Assembly: GCF_014836715.1 (NCBI RefSeq)
Contig: NZ_JACSQI010000001.1
Coordinates: 62,001-126,000 of the forward strand
Length of the DNA stretch: 64,000 nt
Reading direction: 5' to 3'
Source: Escherichia whittamii
GTDB lineage: Bacteria > Pseudomonadota > Gammaproteobacteria > Enterobacterales > Enterobacteriaceae
Below are positions 19,103 through 28,122 of the stretch, piece by piece. The position numbers and the translations under genes were made by a program. The notes under the pieces were generated by a model. The model searched no databases and was not told the origin of the DNA. It was given only the letters and a program-made list of their open reading frames with translations. The first letter of the stretch is position 1. Each line of letters starts with the position of its first letter.

Positions 19103-21493
19103 ATGGCAATTAACAATACCGGCTCGCGACGATTACTCGTGACGCTAACAGCCCTTTTTGCAGCGCTTTGCGGGCTGTATCTTCTCATTGGCGGAGGCTG
19201 GCTGGTCGCGATTGGCGGCTCCTGGTACTACCCTATCGCTGGCCTTGTGATGCTTGGCGTCGCCTGGATGCTGTGGCGCAGTAAACGCGCCGCGCTTTGG
19301 CTGTACGCGGCTCTGCTGCTCGGCACTATGATTTGGGGTGTCTGGGAAGTCGGTTTTGATTTCTGGGCGTTGACTCCGCGCAGCGATATTCTGGTCTTCT
19401 TCGGCATCTGGCTGATCCTGCCGTTTGTCTGGCGTCGCCTGGTTATCCCTTCCAGTGGTGCTGTTGCTGCGCTGGTGGTCGCGCTACTGATTAGCGGCGG
19501 TATCCTCACCTGGGCCGGATTTAACGATCCGCAGGAAATCAACGGCACCTTAAGCGCCGATGCCACGCCAGCAGAAGCCATCTCCCCCGTTGCCGATCAG
19601 GACTGGCCTGCCTATGGCCGCAATCAGGAAGGCCAACGCTTTTCGCCGCTGAAGCAAATTAACGCCGATAACGTCCACAACCTGAAAGAAGCATGGGTGT
19701 TCCGCACGGGCGATGTCAAACAGCCGAATGATCCGGGCGAAATCACCAATGAAGTGACGCCAATTAAAGTGGGCGACACGCTTTACCTGTGTACCGCTCA
19801 CCAGCGTCTGTTTGCACTCGATGCTGCCAGCGGCAAAGAAAAATGGCATTACGATCCTGAGCTGAAAACCAACGAGTCATTCCAGCACGTAACCTGTCGC
19901 GGCGTCTCTTATCATGAAGCCAAAGCTGAAACTGCCTCGCCGGAAGTGATGGCGGATTGCCCGCGTCGTATCATTCTTCCGGTGAATGATGGTCGCCTGA
20001 TTGCGATTAACGCTGAAAACGGCAAGCTGTGCGAAACCTTCGCCAATAAAGGCGTGCTCAATCTGCAAAGCAACATGCCGGACACCAAACCGGGCCTGTA
20101 TGAGCCGACTTCGCCGCCGATTATCACCGATAAAACCATCGTGATGGCTGGTTCAGTCACCGATAACTTCTCAACCCGCGAAACGTCTGGCGTGATTCGT
20201 GGTTTTGATGTCAACACCGGAGAGCTGCTGTGGGCCTTTGATCCGGGCGCGAAAGATCCGAACGAGATCCCGTCTGACGAGCACACCTTTACCTTTAACT
20301 CGCCAAACTCCTGGGCTCCAGCGGCCTATGACGCGAAGCTGGATCTGGTTTATCTGCCAATGGGCGTGACCACGCCAGATATCTGGGGCGGTAACCGCAC
20401 AGCGGAACAAGAACGTTATGCCAGCTCGATTCTGGCGCTGAATGCCACCACCGGGAAACTGGCGTGGAGTTACCAGACCGTTCACCACGACCTGTGGGAT
20501 ATGGATCTTCCGGCACAACCGACGCTTGCAGATATCACCGTTAACGGTCAGAAGGTGCCGGTCATTTACGCTCCGGCGAAAACTGGCAACATTTTTGTGC
20601 TCGATCGTCGTAATGGCGAACTGGTGGTTCCGGCCCCGGAAAAACCAGTTCCACAAGGCGCAGCGAAAGGCGATTACGTCACCCCTACCCAACCGTTCTC
20701 TGAACTGAGTTTCCGTCCGACGAAAGATTTAAGCGGTGCGGATATGTGGGGCGCCACCATGTTTGACCAGCTGGTGTGCCGCGTGATGTTCCACCAAATG
20801 CGCTATGAAGGTATTTTTACCCCGCCATCTGAACAGGGTACGCTGGTATTCCCGGGTAATCTGGGGATGTTCGAATGGGGCGGGATTTCCGTTGATCCGA
20901 ATCGTGAAGTGGCAATTGCCAACCCAATGGCGCTGCCGTTTGTTTCAAAACTGATCCCACGCGGTCCTGGCAACCCGATGGAACAGCCAAAAGATGCTAA
21001 AGGCACGGGTACGGAATCCGGTATTCAGCCACAGTACGGCGTGCCGTATGGCGTCACGCTTAACCCGTTCCTTTCGCCGTTTGGTCTGCCGTGTAAACAG
21101 CCAGCATGGGGCTACATCTCGGCGCTGGATCTGAAAACCAACGAAGTGGTGTGGAAGAAACGCATTGGTACGCCGCAGGACAGCATGCCGTTCCCGATGC
21201 CCGTTCCGGTGCCGTTCAATATGGGTATGCCAATGCTTGGCGGGCCAATCTCCACGGCAGGTAACGTGTTGTTTATTGCCGCTACGGCAGATAACTACCT
21301 GCGCGCTTACAACATGAGCAACGGTGAAAAACTGTGGCAGGGACGTTTACCAGCGGGCGGTCAGGCAACGCCAATGACTTATGAAGTCAACGGTAAGCAG
21401 TATGTGGTGATCTCCGCAGGCGGTCACGGTTCATTTGGCACGAAGATGGGCGACTATATTGTGGCTTATGCGCTGCCGGATGATGTGAATTGA
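19103..21493 (+). CDS. gcd: Membrane-bound quinoprotein glucose dehydrogenase
   Basis: Gcd oxidises glucose to gluconolactone in the periplasm with PQQ and passes electrons to ubiquinone. E. coli makes the apoenzyme but not PQQ. The 796-residue protein starts at ATG 19103; an upstream in-frame ATG would add six residues. About five membrane helices fill residues 10-140 (for example LLIGGGWLVAIGG and ILVFFGIWLILPFVW), followed by the eight-bladed propeller with repeated W-motifs (GKEKWHYDPE, GELLWAFDPG, GKLAWSYQTV, GEKLWQGRLP). The last codon and stop (AAT TGA) fall exactly where the transposon remnant begins; I recall K-12 ending in DDVK instead of DDVN. Confidence 0.96.
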   Translation: MAINNTGSRRLLVTLTALFAALCGLYLLIGGGWLVAIGGSWYYPIAGLVMLGVAWMLWRSKRAALWLYAALLLGTMIWGVWEVGFDFWALTPRSDILVFFGIWLILPFVWRRLVIPSSGAVAALVVALLISGGILTWAGFNDPQEINGTLSADATPAEAISPVADQDWPAYGRNQEGQRFSPLKQINADNVHNLKEAWVFRTGDVKQPNDPGEITNEVTPIKVGDTLYLCTAHQRLFALDAASGKEKWHYDPELKTNESFQHVTCRGVSYHEAKAETASPEVMADCPRRIILPVNDGRLIAINAENGKLCETFANKGVLNLQSNMPDTKPGLYEPTSPPIITDKTIVMAGSVTDNFSTRETSGVIRGFDVNTGELLWAFDPGAKDPNEIPSDEHTFTFNSPNSWAPAAYDAKLDLVYLPMGVTTPDIWGGNRTAEQERYASSILALNATTGKLAWSYQTVHHDLWDMDLPAQPTLADITVNGQKVPVIYAPAKTGNIFVLDRRNGELVVPAPEKPVPQGAAKGDYVTPTQPFSELSFRPTKDLSGADMWGATMFDQLVCRVMFHQMRYEGIFTPPSEQGTLVFPGNLGMFEWGGISVDPNREVAIANPMALPFVSKLIPRGPGNPMEQPKDAKGTGTESGIQPQYGVPYGVTLNPFLSPFGLPCKQPAWGYISALDLKTNEVVWKKRIGTPQDSMPFPMPVPVPFNMGMPMLGGPISTAGNVLFIAATADNYLRAYNMSNGEKLWQGRLPAGGQATPMTYEVNGKQYVVISAGGHGSFGTKMGDYIVAYALPDDVN

Positions 21494-22190
21494 CGTACTC
21501 CCCGCCCTAAAGCGCGAGGATTCTTGTTTCGCGGAGCCGAACCTAAGCCGCGTTAAGCGGCTTAGGATTTACAGGCTCTCCACAAGCTAACACGGCGAGT
21601 CCCGCCGCTTTTATATTACGGGCCGCATTGATATCACGGTCATGATCTGCGCCGCATTCAGGGCAGTGCCATTTCCGCACATCAAGAGGCATTTTTTGCA
21701 TGATGAAGCCACAACAGCTACAGCGTTTTGAGGGCGGGAAACACTGGTCGATTGCGACTACTGTCCGCCCGGCCCATTCGCCTTTGTACTGGAGCTGGCG
21801 CACCAGTTAGCGCCAGCTCGCGTCTGCTATCGCTTTGGATAGCGACTGGTTGCGGATCATGTTTTTCACCTTAAGAGATTCGACGCAAACAACTTGGTTT
21901 TCGTTAATCAGTTTGCGGGTTGCCTTGTGCAAGGCATCCTGTCGGCAATCGGCAATTTTCGAGTGGTGTCGGGCCACCTTTAAGCGGGCTTTGGCGCGGT
22001 TTTTCGAGCCTTTGGCCTTTTTGCTTAACTGGCGCTGTAGCAGCGCCAGGCGTGCCGCGTATTTAGCGGTATGGCGGGGATTGCTTTGTTTCATGGGTTT
22101 ACAAAATACGCTAAAAAATGTAAGCCATTACGTAGTTACCGCGCTTATATCCCCACCCGATTGGGCGAGGCTTTACGCGCAACATCGGTA
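21490..22190 (-). mobile_element. Decayed IS200/IS605-type element with both end hairpins
   Basis: About 700 bases hold the C-terminal part of a TnpB gene between two hairpins of matching design. The hairpin at 21500-21519 lies beyond the TnpB 3' end, and the one at 22151-22170 lies beyond its 5' side. Read on the minus strand both begin CCTCGC and end GGGG, as expected for the subterminal palindromes of this family. There is no TnpA, no terminal inverted repeat and no target duplication, which is normal for the group. The N-terminal half of tnpB is missing, so the remnant is internally deleted and cannot move by itself. The left boundary abuts the gcd stop codon; the right boundary is approximate. 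A perfect 10-bp inverted repeat at 21542-21566 spans the tnpB stop. Confidence 0.75.
21543..22094 (-). pseudogene. TnpB (IS605 OrfB) C-terminal fragment, broken by a stop
   Basis: Two same-frame pieces (22094-21807 and 21803-21543) are separated by one TAA stop at 21809-21807. Together they cover the last ~185 residues of an IS200/IS605-family TnpB, an RNA-guided nuclease relative of Cas12. Visible are the KGSKNRAKARLKVARHHSKI helix, the second RuvC catalytic residue in VCVESL, the zinc ribbon (CSCCG and CPECG), and the third catalytic aspartate in DHDRDINAARN. The first RuvC aspartate and the whole N-terminal recognition region are absent, so the product cannot be active. The frame runs a few codons further upstream without an obvious TnpB start. 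The family's guide RNA normally overlaps this 3' end, but none is claimed here. Confidence 0.88.
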
Positions 22191-22195
22191 AGAGC

Positions 22196-22335
22196 GACTC
22201 ACATTGCTGTCAAAGCGCGCTTTGTTCATGCCGGATGTGACATGAACACCTTATCCAGCCCACAAAAATGTGCAAATTCAATAGATTGCAGAGCTCGCCC
22301 AAGACTGATAAGTGTAGCGCATCAGGCAGTTTTGT
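22196..22335. repeat. Degenerate BIME/RIP element downstream of gcd
   Basis: A decayed copy of the composite repeat found behind acnB and lpd. It has one edge motif (ATTGCTGTCAAAGCGC), a mutated REP (GCCGGATGTGACATGAACACCTTATCC), the IHF-like core ATTCAATAGATTG at 22276-22288, and a second REP-like arm ending GCGCATCAGGCAGT. It lies between the IS remnant and the gene at 22345. Confidence 0.7.
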
Positions 22336-22344
22336 GCTTTTCAT

Positions 22345-22863
22345 TTACTCGTTCGAAAATTTCAGCGACAGGAGTGCATTTTTCATTACTGTCTGATACT
22401 GCGTAACGGCATTTTCAGGCATAGAAACCTCCCCGGTGAGCAGCTTACCGTCCCGTGATGTAATCAACCTTAAATTATTGACTTTCCCTGGTATCAAACT
22501 ATATGAAAGCAACCATACTTTATGCCCATCCACCACCACTTTTTCGGCCTGGGGGGCATAATTTTTCAGGGAGTTAAGCGTTATTTCCTTGAATCTATCC
22601 AGGTGTCCGGCAGGCAAAGACTGGTGCCATTGCGTAATATTAAGATGTACCCGTTTTACTTCATCATAATAATTTGCCTGTGGTTCCTGAGACAGTTGTA
22701 GTGTCGCTGCCATATCCTCTGACATAACATGAAGATCTTTGGGGAGCGCGATACTCAATTTAAGGTTCGGGATAGACTGGCTTTCCAGCTTTATATCGGC
22801 GTTAGCACTCGTAACCATAAACGAAAGCAGAAACGTCAGAATCAGATTTCGAAATGTAATCAT
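22345..22863 (-). CDS. Small exported protein of unknown function
   Basis: I do not recognise this 172-residue protein with confidence. It has a signal peptide (MITFRNLILTFLLSFMVTSANA) with no lipobox, so a soluble periplasmic protein is expected. The mature part has no cysteine. Segments such as LKLSIALPKDL and the C-terminal TRDGKLLTGEVSMPENA-type pattern (here TSRDGKLLTGEVSMPENA) recall the alternating layout of DcrB/PsbP-like proteins, but that is only a loose impression. It lies alone between gcd and cueO, downstream of a degenerate BIME and upstream of the cueO 3' end; I do not recall a gene here in K-12. Its start ATG is preceded by AAGGAAATTT. Confidence 0.75.
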   Translation of the reverse strand: MITFRNLILTFLLSFMVTSANADIKLESQSIPNLKLSIALPKDLHVMSEDMAATLQLSQEPQANYYDEVKRVHLNITQWHQSLPAGHLDRFKEITLNSLKNYAPQAEKVVVDGHKVWLLSYSLIPGKVNNLRLITSRDGKLLTGEVSMPENAVTQYQTVMKNALLSLKFSNE

Positions 22864-23011
22864 AAATTTCCTTTTTTAATTATTGGGGTTGTGCCTGCAA
22901 GGTATTACGACACAAAACACGTAATCAGGTGCTCCTGCACTCCATTGTGTTCGCCCAATTTATACCTTTCTGACTTATAACCACTGACCAGAGACTATTT
23001 TTAAGAATTTC

Positions 23012-23032
23012 GCCCGTATTAAAAATACGGGC
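23012..23032 (-). terminator. cueO terminator
   Basis: A perfect 9-bp stem (GCCCGTATT / AATACGGGC) with a 3-base loop lies eight bases beyond the cueO stop on the minus strand. The following T-content is modest (GAAATTCTT). Confidence 0.65.
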
Positions 23033-23040
23033 AGTATGAA

Positions 23041-24594
23041 TTACGCGGAGGTAAACCCTAACATCATCCCCGTATCTTCATGCTCCAGCAAATGGCAGTG
23101 CGCCATATAAGCATGTTCTTTCGGTGCGTCGTGATTAAACTTCACCAGCACTTCGCTGACATTACCTTCTACCTTAACAGTATCTTTCCAGCCTGCGCGA
23201 TGCGCCGCTGGCGGTTTGCCATTTTCCGACAGGATACGGAACTGGGTGCCGTGAATATGGAACGGATGCAGCATCATGTCGCCAACGCCAGAGATAACCC
23301 AACGTTCGTACTGCCCTTTCGTCGCCGCAAACATCGGCTTATTCATATCAAAGGCCTGACCATTGATTTTATTAGCATGGTGGAAATCGAACTTCACGCC
23401 GTGGTTCATATGATTCATATTACCGTGGCCCATATGGCCCATCATCTGGCTGTGATCCATCCCGGCCATCGCCTGATCGCCATATTTCTCCATTAACATC
23501 TGCATCCCCATCATGTCGAGCATCGGGTCCATAGAGAGTTGCAGTTTGCGTGTCGTTAATCCGTCCAGCGAAGGTAACGCAGGCAGGCTACTTAATGTGT
23601 CTGGCAAAGCACCGGAGGCACTGATGGCAATCGGCTGAATACGCATTACCGGATGCGGCTTATCAAACGGCGCAATTGCCATTCCCATCTGGCTGACAGG
23701 CAGCGTGACCAAATCAAACGGTTTGCTGTCGTTAACCTCCACCAGCACTTCAAAACGCTCACCCATCAGCACCGGTAGCTCACTCACTTTCACCGGTTCA
23801 GGCAGCAGACCACCATCGCTGGCAATCACATACAACGGGCGATTGTCGCTGGTGGCGAAATTGAGCGAGCGGGCGTTACAGCCATTGAGCAAACGCAGGC
23901 GCAGCCAGCCACGTGGTGCAGCGTGTTGCGGGTAGATAGCGCCGTTGGTCAGTAGCGTATCGCCAAACCAGCCAACCGCAGCGGTCATCACATCCAGTTG
24001 ATAATCAATTTGTCCGTCGGCGCTAAACTTTTTATCCTGAACGATCACCGGAACATCATCGATACCCCACTGTTTTGGCAGCATTAATTTCAGGATATCG
24101 TCATCTTCAATCACCACCAGACCAGCCAACCCCATCGCCACCTGACGCCCGGTTTTGCCGTGCTGATGTGGATGGAACCAGCAGGTAGCGGCAGGTTGAT
24201 CGACGTTCAGCGTCACCGTACGTTGACCGCCAGGCGGAATAATCCCCTGCGGGCCGCCGTCCACTTCTCCCGGCACTTCAAGCCCGTGCCAATGCAACGT
24301 CGTCTCTTCCGCCAGTTGGTTATAGATATCAACCGTCACGGCTTTACCGCGCTGTAATTTCACCGCCGGCCCTAACAGATTACCGTTATAGCCCCAGGTA
24401 GTCGCCGTTTTTCCGGCAAAGGTGGACTGACCTGGCATGATCGATAATCTTATGCGACCACGAACATCAGAAGTGAGGAGATCGGGGATCGGCAGTGTAG
24501 GACGTTCAGCGGCAAAAACAGACCGACTCCACAATGGCAAAGCCGAAGCCACGCCCAGCGCGACGGAATATTTTAAGAAATCACGGCGTTGCAT
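23041..24594 (-). CDS. cueO: Periplasmic multicopper oxidase CueO
   Basis: CueO oxidises cuprous ions in the periplasm and protects against copper; it can also oxidise phenols and siderophore precursors. From the ATG at 24594 the protein has 517 residues. A Tat signal (QRRDFLK twin arginines, then a hydrophobic core) is present. The copper ligands are in [19 protein letters not shown] and the C-terminal [13 protein letters not shown] methionine/histidine-rich insert ([20 protein letters not shown], around residues 380-400) binds extra Cu(I). The C-terminus reads LGFTSA; I recall LGFTV in K-12. Upstream is a CueR-type promoter with a 19-base spacer. Confidence 0.97.
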   Translation of the reverse strand: MQRRDFLKYSVALGVASALPLWSRSVFAAERPTLPIPDLLTSDVRGRIRLSIMPGQSTFAGKTATTWGYNGNLLGPAVKLQRGKAVTVDIYNQLAEETTLHWHGLEVPGEVDGGPQGIIPPGGQRTVTLNVDQPAATCWFHPHQHGKTGRQVAMGLAGLVVIEDDDILKLMLPKQWGIDDVPVIVQDKKFSADGQIDYQLDVMTAAVGWFGDTLLTNGAIYPQHAAPRGWLRLRLLNGCNARSLNFATSDNRPLYVIASDGGLLPEPVKVSELPVLMGERFEVLVEVNDSKPFDLVTLPVSQMGMAIAPFDKPHPVMRIQPIAISASGALPDTLSSLPALPSLDGLTTRKLQLSMDPMLDMMGMQMLMEKYGDQAMAGMDHSQMMGHMGHGNMNHMNHGVKFDFHHANKINGQAFDMNKPMFAATKGQYERWVISGVGDMMLHPFHIHGTQFRILSENGKPPAAHRAGWKDTVKVEGNVSEVLVKFNHDAPKEHAYMAHCHLLEHEDTGMMLGFTSA

Positions 24595-24639
24595 AGTTAT
24601 TTCCTTATTCTCAAGCAGGCGAAACAAAATCAAACGTTG

Positions 24640-24670
24640 AGCATAGTCCTTACCCTTACGGGAAGGTCAA
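24640..24670 (-). promoter_or_regulatory. CueR-type cueO promoter
   Basis: On the minus strand TTGACC (24670-24665) and TATGCT (24645-24640) are separated by exactly 19 bases, the long spacer of MerR-family promoters. The spacer holds the dyad CCTTCC-CGTAA-GGGTAAGG characteristic of CueR sites. This predicts copper-induced expression of cueO. Confidence 0.9.
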
Positions 24671-24758
24671 GCCGCAGACACAATTTAATCGACAATAATG
24701 GTCGTCGCCTCGCTCACAGTGTGCTAACGTTTATCTTCTTTAAGCCCTGGTAGAAGCA

Positions 24759-25106
24759 ATGAAGACGTTTTTCAGAACAGTATTATTCGGCAGCCTGATG
24801 GCTGTATGCGCAAACAGTTACGCGCTCAGCGAGTCTGAAGCCGAAGATATGGCCGATTTAACGGCAGTTTTTGTTTTTCTGAAGAACGATTGTGGTTACC
24901 AGAACTTACCTAACGGGCAAATTCGTCGCGCACTGGTCTTTTTCGCCCAGCAAAACCAGTGGGATCTCAGTAACTACGACACCTTCGACATGAAATCCCT
25001 CGGTGAAGACAGCTACCGCGATCTAAGCGGTATCGGCATTCCCGTCGCTAACAAGTGCAAAGCCCTGGCCCGCGATTCCTTAAGCCTGCTTGCCTACGTT
25101 AAATAA
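24759..25106 (+). CDS. yacC: YacC, PulS/OutS pilotin-family exported protein
   Basis: This 115-residue exported protein belongs to the PulS/OutS family of secretin pilotins. A signal peptide ends near SYA-LSESEAED; the upstream cysteine (MAVC) is a poor lipobox, so I predict a soluble or only weakly lipidated protein. The mature part has paired cysteines (NDCGYQN and NKCKALA) as expected for the four-helix family. No type II secretion genes are adjacent. It is followed after about 100 bases by speE. Confidence 0.88.
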   Translation: MKTFFRTVLFGSLMAVCANSYALSESEAEDMADLTAVFVFLKNDCGYQNLPNGQIRRALVFFAQQNQWDLSNYDTFDMKSLGEDSYRDLSGIGIPVANKCKALARDSLSLLAYVK

Positions 25107-25210
25107 TCACTGCTCCTTTTTGTAGAAATATTGACCGTGCAACTACGGTCAATGTTAGCTATTATGTTGCGCTCTTTTTTTACGAGTGTTAACAAAGGAG
25201 GTATCAACCC

Positions 25211-26077
25211 ATGGCCGAAAATAAACTGTGGCATGAAACGCTACACGACCAGTTTGGGCAGTACTTTGCTGTAGATAACGTTCTGTATCATGAAAAGACC
25301 GATCATCAGGATCTGATCATTTTTGAGAACGCTGCATTTGGTCGCGTAATGGCGCTGGATGGCGTAGTACAAACTACCGAGCGTGACGAGTTTATCTATC
25401 ATGAGATGATGACCCACGTTCCGCTGCTGGCCCACGGTCACGCGAAACATGTGCTGATCATCGGCGGCGGCGACGGTGCCATGCTGCGTGAAGTGACCCG
25501 ACACAAAAACGTTGAGTCAATCACGATGGTGGAAATCGACGCGGGCGTGGTGTCATTCTGTCGTCAGTATTTGCCCAACCATAACGCAGGTAGCTACGAC
25601 GATCCCCGTTTTAAACTGGTGATCGACGATGGCGTCAATTTCGTGAATCAAACCAGCCAGACCTTTGATGTGATCATCTCCGACTGCACCGATCCCATCG
25701 GTCCCGGCGAAAGTCTGTTCACGTCTGCATTTTATGAAGGTTGCAAGCGCTGCCTGAATCCTGGCGGCATTTTCGTTGCGCAGAACGGCGTCTGCTTTTT
25801 ACAGCAGGAAGAGGCCATCGACAGCCATCGCAAACTCAGCCATTACTTCAGTGATGTTGGCTTTTATCAGGCGGCGATCCCAACCTATTACGGCGGCATC
25901 ATGACCTTTGCATGGGCGACAGATAACGACGCCTTACGTCATCTCTCTACCGAAATTATTCAGGCGCGTTTTCTCGCCTCTGGCCTGAAATGCCGTTATT
26001 ACAACCCGGCAGTCCATACGGCAGCTTTTGCCTTACCTCAGTATCTGCAAGACGCACTGGCTTCACAGCCGTCCTAA
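25211..26077 (+). CDS. speE: Spermidine synthase
   Basis: SpeE transfers the aminopropyl group from decarboxylated S-adenosylmethionine to putrescine. The protein has 288 residues. The nucleotide-binding [10 protein letters not shown] near residue 80, the acidic VEID that contacts the cofactor, and the catalytic aspartate in [11 protein letters not shown] are all present. An excellent binding site (AAAGGAGG) lies 9-16 bases before ATG 25211. It sits 15 bases upstream of speD, whose product makes its co-substrate, forming the speED operon. Confidence 0.98.
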   Translation: MAENKLWHETLHDQFGQYFAVDNVLYHEKTDHQDLIIFENAAFGRVMALDGVVQTTERDEFIYHEMMTHVPLLAHGHAKHVLIIGGGDGAMLREVTRHKNVESITMVEIDAGVVSFCRQYLPNHNAGSYDDPRFKLVIDDGVNFVNQTSQTFDVIISDCTDPIGPGESLFTSAFYEGCKRCLNPGGIFVAQNGVCFLQQEEAIDSHRKLSHYFSDVGFYQAAIPTYYGGIMTFAWATDNDALRHLSTEIIQARFLASGLKCRYYNPAVHTAAFALPQYLQDALASQPS

Positions 26078-26092
26078 GGAGAAGATAAGAAA

Positions 26093-26887
26093 TTGAAAAA
26101 ACTGAAACTGCATGGCTTTAATAATCTGACCAAAAGTCTGAGTTTTTGTATTTACGATATCTGCTATGCCAAAACTGCCGAAGAGCGCGATGGTTATATT
26201 GCTTATATCGATGAACTCTATAATGCCAACCGTCTGACCGAAATCCTGTCAGAAACCTGTTCCATTATCGGGGCCAATATTCTTAACATCGCCCGCCAGG
26301 ATTACGAACCACAGGGTGCCAGCGTCACTATTCTGATGAGCGAAGAACCGGTCGACCCGAAACTTATCGACAAAACAGAACACCCCGGCCCGCTGCCTGA
26401 AGCCGTGGTTGCCCATCTCGATAAAAGTCATATTTGCGTACATACCTACCCGGAAAGCCATCCTGAAGGCGGTTTATGTACCTTCCGCGCCGATATTGAA
26501 GTCTCTACCTGCGGCGTGATTTCCCCGCTGAAGGCGCTGAATTACCTGATCCACCAACTTGAGTCCGATATCGTGACCATTGATTATCGCGTGCGCGGTT
26601 TTACCCGCGACATTAACGGTATGAAACACTTTATCGACCATGAGATTAATTCGATTCAGAACTTTATGTCCGAAGATATAAAGGCGCTGTATGACATGGT
26701 GGATGTGAACGTCTATCAGGAAAATATCTTCCATACCAAAATGTTGCTTAAAGAGTTCGACCTTAAGCACTACATGTTCCACACCAAACCGGAAGATTTA
26801 ACCGACTGCGAGCGCAAAGAAATTACCGCTGCGCTGTGGAAGGAAATGCGCGAGATTTATTACGGGCGCAATATGCCAGCTGTTTAA
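26093..26887 (+). CDS. speD: S-adenosylmethionine decarboxylase proenzyme
   Basis: SpeD decarboxylates S-adenosylmethionine to provide the aminopropyl donor for spermidine. The 264-residue proenzyme starts at TTG 26093, the known unusual start, with AAGGAGAAG 10-18 bases upstream. Self-cleavage before Ser112 in [12 protein letters not shown] creates the pyruvoyl group. The next conserved block, [20 protein letters not shown], contains further active-site residues. It is the second gene of the speED operon and ends at a strong bidirectional hairpin. Confidence 0.97.
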   Translation: MKKLKLHGFNNLTKSLSFCIYDICYAKTAEERDGYIAYIDELYNANRLTEILSETCSIIGANILNIARQDYEPQGASVTILMSEEPVDPKLIDKTEHPGPLPEAVVAHLDKSHICVHTYPESHPEGGLCTFRADIEVSTCGVISPLKALNYLIHQLESDIVTIDYRVRGFTRDINGMKHFIDHEINSIQNFMSEDIKALYDMVDVNVYQENIFHTKMLLKEFDLKHYMFHTKPEDLTDCERKEITAALWKEMREIYYGRNMPAV

Positions 26888-26892
26888 CGGCT

Positions 26893-26918
26893 CTGGCGGA
26901 GCACGTAGGCTCCGCCAG
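26893..26918. terminator. Bidirectional terminator between speD and yacL
   Basis: A perfect 10-bp stem (CTGGCGGAGC / GCTCCGCCAG) with a 6-base loop is followed by ATTTATTTAC on the plus strand. It lies between the converging speD and yacL genes, six bases from each, and can serve both. Confidence 0.85.
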
Positions 26919-26924
26919 ATTTAT

Positions 26925-27287
26925 TTACTTCTGCTGCACGAAATTACGGTAAGCCGCCACCACTTGCAGAAAATCCTCAACGCCGCACAGCGACAGACTT
27001 TCTTCGTCGTAGTAGTTCATCCCTTCTTCCATTTCGTCACCCGCAAATTCCAGTTGATTGGCGCGGATCATTACCTCCTCGCCATCCATCCATAGGGTAT
27101 ATTCATGCCCTGCTCGCTGCCAGGAACGTTCGCTACCTTTTAGCGTGCGCGCGGCGTCTTCCACTTCATCAAGCAAGGCCAGGTTTTCTTTCACCTCTTC
27201 ATTAAACCAGTGCCCGACCACTTCATGCCCCATGGACATGCGCACCTTTACCACTCCGGTAATATCGCGCAGAAATTCGTAATCCAT
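26925..27287 (-). CDS. yacL: YacL, conserved UPF0231-type protein
   Basis: This small acidic cytoplasmic protein has 120 residues from the ATG at 27287 ([11 protein letters not shown]), the known length; an earlier in-frame start at 27335 would add 16 residues without family support. It is rich in glutamate and aspartate ([17 protein letters not shown]) and has no signal or membrane segment. The function is unknown; the family is conserved across gammaproteobacteria. GAGGAACAC just upstream supplies the binding site. Confidence 0.9.
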   Translation of the reverse strand: MDYEFLRDITGVVKVRMSMGHEVVGHWFNEEVKENLALLDEVEDAARTLKGSERSWQRAGHEYTLWMDGEEVMIRANQLEFAGDEMEEGMNYYDEESLSLCGVEDFLQVVAAYRNFVQQK

Positions 27288-27510
27288 AGTGTGTTCCTCT
27301 GCTCCCGGCAATGCGCCGAAATCGCATTGCGCCATTGATGTAATTATCGCAGCCTTACCGGAGAAAAACAGTGGAACGCCGATGGTTTAGAGATAAAAAT
27401 AGTGAAAAAAACGTTCCAACCACCATGGCCAGAATTTTTGTCATTTTCGACAGCCATCTTCTTACCAGGGAAGAAGACAATCCAGTACTACTCTGCGCAC
27501 AAAAAATAGA

Positions 27511-27843
27511 TTAATAAAGAGGGTAAATCGTTTTGTAATCAAAAATCCACCAGTCATCCGTAATCTTGCCATTATCATAAAGTTGAAGATCGCTACTACC
27601 CTCTGCGTCGGTGGTTGTTATCACATCAGCATTTCGCTTCCAGTGTGATATAGGCGATTCAGTGCTCATGGTTAAAAGGTTTTCTTTCATCGGCTCACAC
27701 TGTGCGCATCCCCTGACATTACCGTCCTCATAAAAACCCACTAATCCACCATTTGCGACAAACAAATATTGTAATTTTGCTGTCGCGGCAAAAGCGTTGC
27801 CGCATAGTAGAAAAAAGATAATTATAATAAATGCTTTTTTCAT
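27511..27843 (-). CDS. Small exported protein of unknown function
   Basis: I do not recognise this 110-residue protein. It begins with a clear signal peptide (MKKAFIIIIFFLLCGNAFA, cleavage before ATAKL). The mature part of about 90 residues contains two close cysteines (GCAQCEP), which could form a disulphide or bind a metal, and ends in an aromatic-rich tail (DDWWIFDYKTIYPLY). The base composition is AT-rich compared with yacL and acnB, suggesting acquisition. It is in the same direction as yacL but more than 200 bases before it. The ATG is preceded by TGGAGAT. I do not recall an equivalent here in K-12. Confidence 0.72.
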   Translation of the reverse strand: MKKAFIIIIFFLLCGNAFAATAKLQYLFVANGGLVGFYEDGNVRGCAQCEPMKENLLTMSTESPISHWKRNADVITTTDAEGSSDLQLYDNGKITDDWWIFDYKTIYPLY

Positions 27844-28122
27844 TCACTTTATCTCCATTAAGTGAAAAACTTCACCCTGTAATAACCAGCAGAAAACAAA
27901 ATAAGATAAACACTATCAATATCTTATTTCGCCTATCAGAATTGAAATCGATTGATTTTTTAGCGAGCATATTCATTTAAAACATAAAAATATAATTCAC
28001 TAAAATGATAACGACATTATTATGATAATCGCTCTCTTACATGCAGGGAAACACTATCATTAAGGAAAAGAGTGCGAGTTCTGAGAATTAACGTTATTGA
28101 GTTGCTCGTCAGATATTCCGGC
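27844..28122. other. AT-rich intergenic stretch upstream of the 27511 gene
   Basis: About 280 bases, strongly AT-rich, with no credible coding frame. It should contain the promoter of the gene at 27511-27843. I see no other structure here before the terminator at 28123. Confidence 0.5.

Noticed and set aside
22071-22406. A 111-residue plus-strand frame over the IS remnant edge and BIME
   Set aside because: It crosses repeats and the 3' end of an opposing gene, has no binding site and no credible protein features.
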